Shown here one piece after another: positions 6,362 through 8,341 of a stretch of DNA of 8,341 nucleotides (position 1 is the first letter of the stretch; every line of letters begins with the position of its first letter). The DNA lies in contig CALCNB010000158.1 of assembly GCA_937897785.1 (NCBI GenBank), positions 1-8,341 of the forward strand, in the 5' to 3' direction. The translations under genes and the position numbers were made by a program. A model generated the notes under the pieces. The model made no database searches. It had not been told where the DNA came from and saw only the letters and a list, made by a program, of their open reading frames with translations. Origin of the DNA: an uncultured Cellvibrionales bacterium. Lineage in GTDB: Bacteria; Pseudomonadota; Gammaproteobacteria; Pseudomonadales; UBA7434.

Positions 6362-7228
6362 TCAAAGGCCATTGTTAAGCATGATTGCTAGCAGTTGGTC
6401 AGCTGAGGGCGGTTGTTGTTCTTTCAAAATTGCCTCAATACGTAATTCCAGCATCGGTTTGAATTGATCTTGCGGGAATATCCAAAACTGATCCTTTTCG
6501 ATAGCATCAAATGCTGCCGTGGCGACTTGCGCTGGTGATAATCCATTGGCGCACATGCCGGCTACTGCCTCATGCATTTGCTGCTCAGCATCAGAAAGTA
6601 ATTGATTATGCTCTTCGCTGGGACGTAATCGATCAGATTCCCATATACCTGTAGCTGTATCACCTGGGCAAAGGCACGCTGCGGTTATTGGCGCTGATTC
6701 TAATGCCAATTCGGCATGCAGCGATTCAGTGATGGCAACGACCGCATGCTTGGTGCCTTGATAAGGCGCTAAGTAGGTGCCGCCAGCTAACAGACCGCCA
6801 ATAGATGCGGTATTAATGATCTTACCGGCACTGTTTTGCGATAGCATTTTCGGTACAAAACTATGAATGCCATTAACTACGCCCATCACGTTTACATCAA
6901 AATTCCAACGCCAATCTTTGATTGATCGTTCCCAGCTTTTACCATCAATCAGTACGCCGGCATTATTGAACAGCAAATTGACTTCGCTGTGTTGGCTGAA
7001 GCAGTGCTTAGCGAATGACTCCACTGCATTTTCGGATCTAACGTCTAACGTATAAATTTCGATTTTCTCTGGTTTACTTGCATTACTTTGTGTGTTGCGT
7101 AAACCTTGTTGGTCAATGTCGGCGGCAATAACATGCATTCCTTGTGCAGCGCAGTGCTGTGCTAAGGCAGATCCTATGCCGCTGCCTGCTCCAGTGATGA
7201 CAGCGGTTTTTTCATTCCAGTCTGACAT
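6362..7228 (-). CDS. Classical short-chain dehydrogenase/reductase
   Basis: A 288-residue SDR with the Rossmann motif TGAGSGIG at 12-19, D37 at the end of the second strand (AADID), which favours NAD(H), NNAG at 88-91, and a catalytic set of N113 (DVNVMG), S142 (TASIGG), Y156 and K160 (YQGTK). The loop CPGDTATGIW (187-196) replaces the usual PG.V.T.M segment and is followed by an ~90-residue C-terminal part (SPAQVATAAFDAI, then FWIFPQDQF) typical of SDRs outside fatty acid synthesis. It differs clearly from the other SDR of the operon, so the two probably act on different intermediates. The ATG at 7228 has GAGGT about 6 bases upstream. The gene begins 13 bp after the esterase and ends 16 bp before the GTG of the BVMO. 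It could oxidise the alcohol freed by ester hydrolysis or an earlier hydroxyl; substrate unknown. Confidence 0.87.
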   Translation of the reverse strand: MSDWNEKTAVITGAGSGIGSALAQHCAAQGMHVIAADIDQQGLRNTQSNASKPEKIEIYTLDVRSENAVESFAKHCFSQHSEVNLLFNNAGVLIDGKSWERSIKDWRWNFDVNVMGVVNGIHSFVPKMLSQNSAGKIINTASIGGLLAGGTYLAPYQGTKHAVVAITESLHAELALESAPITAACLCPGDTATGIWESDRLRPSEEHNQLLSDAEQQMHEAVAGMCANGLSPAQVATAAFDAIEKDQFWIFPQDQFKPMLELRIEAILKEQQPPSADQLLAIMLNNGL

Positions 7229-7241
7229 ACTTACCTCGATT

Positions 7242-8237
7242 TTATTCAGTAGATGAATGACCTAAGACTTTATTTAGTGCGTCCATTCTAATTTTTCGGT
7301 ACTTAGTTGTGGTTTCACAGTCGACAAATTCATAGCCATGCACGGCGGCTTTAGCTTCTACTAAAGTCACTTCAACGGCCGCTTTTTGCAGGGCTTCGGC
7401 ATAATTAATTGCTTCATCTCTTAACGGGTCGAATTCGGTGGGTTCAATATAAGCAGGTGGTAAGCCACTAAGGTCTTGGCGATGAACGGGTGAAGCATAA
7501 GTGGGTATGTGTTCGCCCCCTTTTTTGTATTCACTGCCTCGCAGATACACCTCCCACATTACTTTGTTATTGTTGGTTGTCCAAAGAGGCGTATCGGTAA
7601 ATTCGGTGGCGCTGGCTGTTTTTGTTTCACAGTCACAGACGGGATAGAGTAAAAACTGCGCGAGTAAATTGATTTTTTCACTACGATTTTTATTCCTGTC
7701 GTGGGTTAACTGAGCAACACTGGCGGCTAAACCGCCGCCGGCACTGTCGCCGATGACAATTATTTTTTCTTTATCAACGCCTAGCTGTTTGGCCTTACCA
7801 TGCACCCATTCTAGTGCCGCTTGCGAGTCGTCGAGTGCGGCCGGAAAAGGGGCCTTAGTGGAAAGGCGGTAATCCACCATAAATACTTTGCAATTCGCTT
7901 GCTCAGCATACATCTGGGCATTATCTAGATGAAGGCCTGCATAGGTGAGGAAAAATGCGCCGCCATGAAAATAGACTAAAGCAGGTGCGTTATCCGCTAA
8001 GCCCTTTTTACTGATTTCGATCACTTTCAGTTTATGGCCGTTAGTACTGTCAATTTTATGGGTTGAGATATTGAGGTTTTTCGACCATTTGTAGCGTAAA
8101 CGGGTTGCCAAGATGAATAAATTAGTAAACCGCAGTTTGAGCAGGTTGGTACTAAAACTCATATCAGGAAAATCAAGGTATGCGGGGTCAATGGCATAAG
8201 GTTTATCGTTATTTCGAGTGTTCATGTGGTTTTCCAT
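7242..8237 (-). CDS. Alpha/beta hydrolase, hormone-sensitive lipase (family IV) esterase
   Basis: A cytosolic serine esterase of 331 residues from the ATG chosen here. It has the oxyanion-hole motif HGGAF at 91-95, the nucleophile elbow GDSAGGG at 163-169 with S165, D270 in EFDPLRD and H300 in AVHGYEF, a complete catalytic triad in the order and spacing of bacterial HSL-family esterases. The N-terminal ~80 residues form the family's variable cap. No signal peptide is seen. The frame also allows TTG at 8255 and ATG at 8225; ATG 8237 is preferred because a GAG-containing purine stretch lies about 10 bases upstream, but the choice is weakly supported. It is the first gene of the operon and, given the BVMO two genes on, probably hydrolyses the ester or lactone that enzyme produces. 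A general short-chain esterase role is the alternative. Confidence 0.88.
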   Translation of the reverse strand: MENHMNTRNNDKPYAIDPAYLDFPDMSFSTNLLKLRFTNLFILATRLRYKWSKNLNISTHKIDSTNGHKLKVIEISKKGLADNAPALVYFHGGAFFLTYAGLHLDNAQMYAEQANCKVFMVDYRLSTKAPFPAALDDSQAALEWVHGKAKQLGVDKEKIIVIGDSAGGGLAASVAQLTHDRNKNRSEKINLLAQFLLYPVCDCETKTASATEFTDTPLWTTNNNKVMWEVYLRGSEYKKGGEHIPTYASPVHRQDLSGLPPAYIEPTEFDPLRDEAINYAEALQKAAVEVTLVEAKAAVHGYEFVDCETTTKYRKIRMDALNKVLGHSSTE

Positions 8238-8267
8238 AGTGATCGATCTCGTCAATTATTTATCTGC

Positions 8268-8299
8268 CATGATAGAGCTATAATGAACTATTTATCATG
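8268..8299. promoter_or_regulatory. Dyad CATGATA-N18-TATCATG upstream of the operon, possible operator
   Basis: Perfect 7-bp inverted arms at 8268-8274 and 8293-8299 lie 31-62 bp upstream of the esterase ATG. The position fits repressor or activator control of the four-gene operon. No regulator gene is present in the window, and the region is AT-rich, so chance remains possible. Confidence 0.3.
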
Positions 8300-8326
8300 A
8301 GATGAATGTAATAATATATTTTTCAA
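8297..8326 (-). promoter_or_regulatory. Weak candidate promoter of the esterase-SDR-BVMO-SDR operon
   Basis: On the minus strand TTGAAA (8321-8326) is followed after 18 bases by TCTCAT (8297-8302), matching the sigma-70 -35 well and the -10 at four of six positions. Transcription would start near 8290, inside the dyad. Evidence is consensus likeness only. Confidence 0.22.
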
Positions 8327-8341
8327 GAAGATTCTCACAAT

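Noticed and set aside
3579..7228. The two SDR genes as a recent tandem duplication
   Set aside because: Apart from the family motifs the proteins differ throughout, have different C-terminal regions and lengths (265 and 288), and are separated by the BVMO.

Overview
The window looks like chromosomal DNA of a moderate-GC gammaproteobacterium, probably marine. The main reason is purC: it encodes the long (371 aa) SAICAR synthetase whose sequence closely follows the roughly 367-residue Vibrio-type protein, not the ~237 aa E. coli form. This assignment is from memory of the families; no search was run. No rRNA, tRNA, insertion sequence, CRISPR array or origin was seen.

Layout, left to right. (A) Positions 1-1611, minus strand: a ring-cleaving type I extradiol (VOC) dioxygenase, followed 21 bp downstream by an exported protein that fuses an N-terminal cytochrome c domain to the start of a PQQ glucose/sorbosone-dehydrogenase-type beta-propeller. 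The second gene runs off the left edge. (B) 1612-1879: the only sizeable intergenic region (268 bp), lying between divergent genes. It has a TATAAT hexamer facing each way and a short dyad. (C) 1880-3562, plus strand: purC and then a MOSC-domain protein. The MOSC frame is open from the purC stop codon, and the position of its start codon is uncertain. (D) 3579-8237, minus strand: a compact four-gene operon transcribed right to left, in the order HSL-family esterase, SDR, Baeyer-Villiger-type flavin monooxygenase, hydroxysteroid-dehydrogenase-like SDR. Gaps are 13, 16 and 31 bp.

The block D genes make chemical sense together. An SDR oxidises a secondary alcohol to a ketone, the BVMO inserts oxygen to give an ester or lactone, the esterase opens it, and the other SDR can oxidise the released or an upstream hydroxyl. 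This is the logic of cyclic-alcohol (cyclohexanol, cyclopentanol), acetophenone and steroid/terpenoid degradation. The extradiol dioxygenase in block A would handle a catechol-type intermediate. The real substrate cannot be read from the sequence. Blocks A and D share a strand and a catabolic theme but are separated by the oppositely oriented purC-MOSC pair.

Points most worth checking: the BVMO has an N-terminal extension of about 140 residues like 4-hydroxyacetophenone monooxygenase, and an altered fingerprint (FxGxxxHxxxF, where W is expected) that coincides with a 15-nt-spaced direct repeat; the MOSC gene may start at a rare ATT codon; and the cytochrome-quinoprotein is cotranscribed with an aromatic ring-cleavage enzyme.
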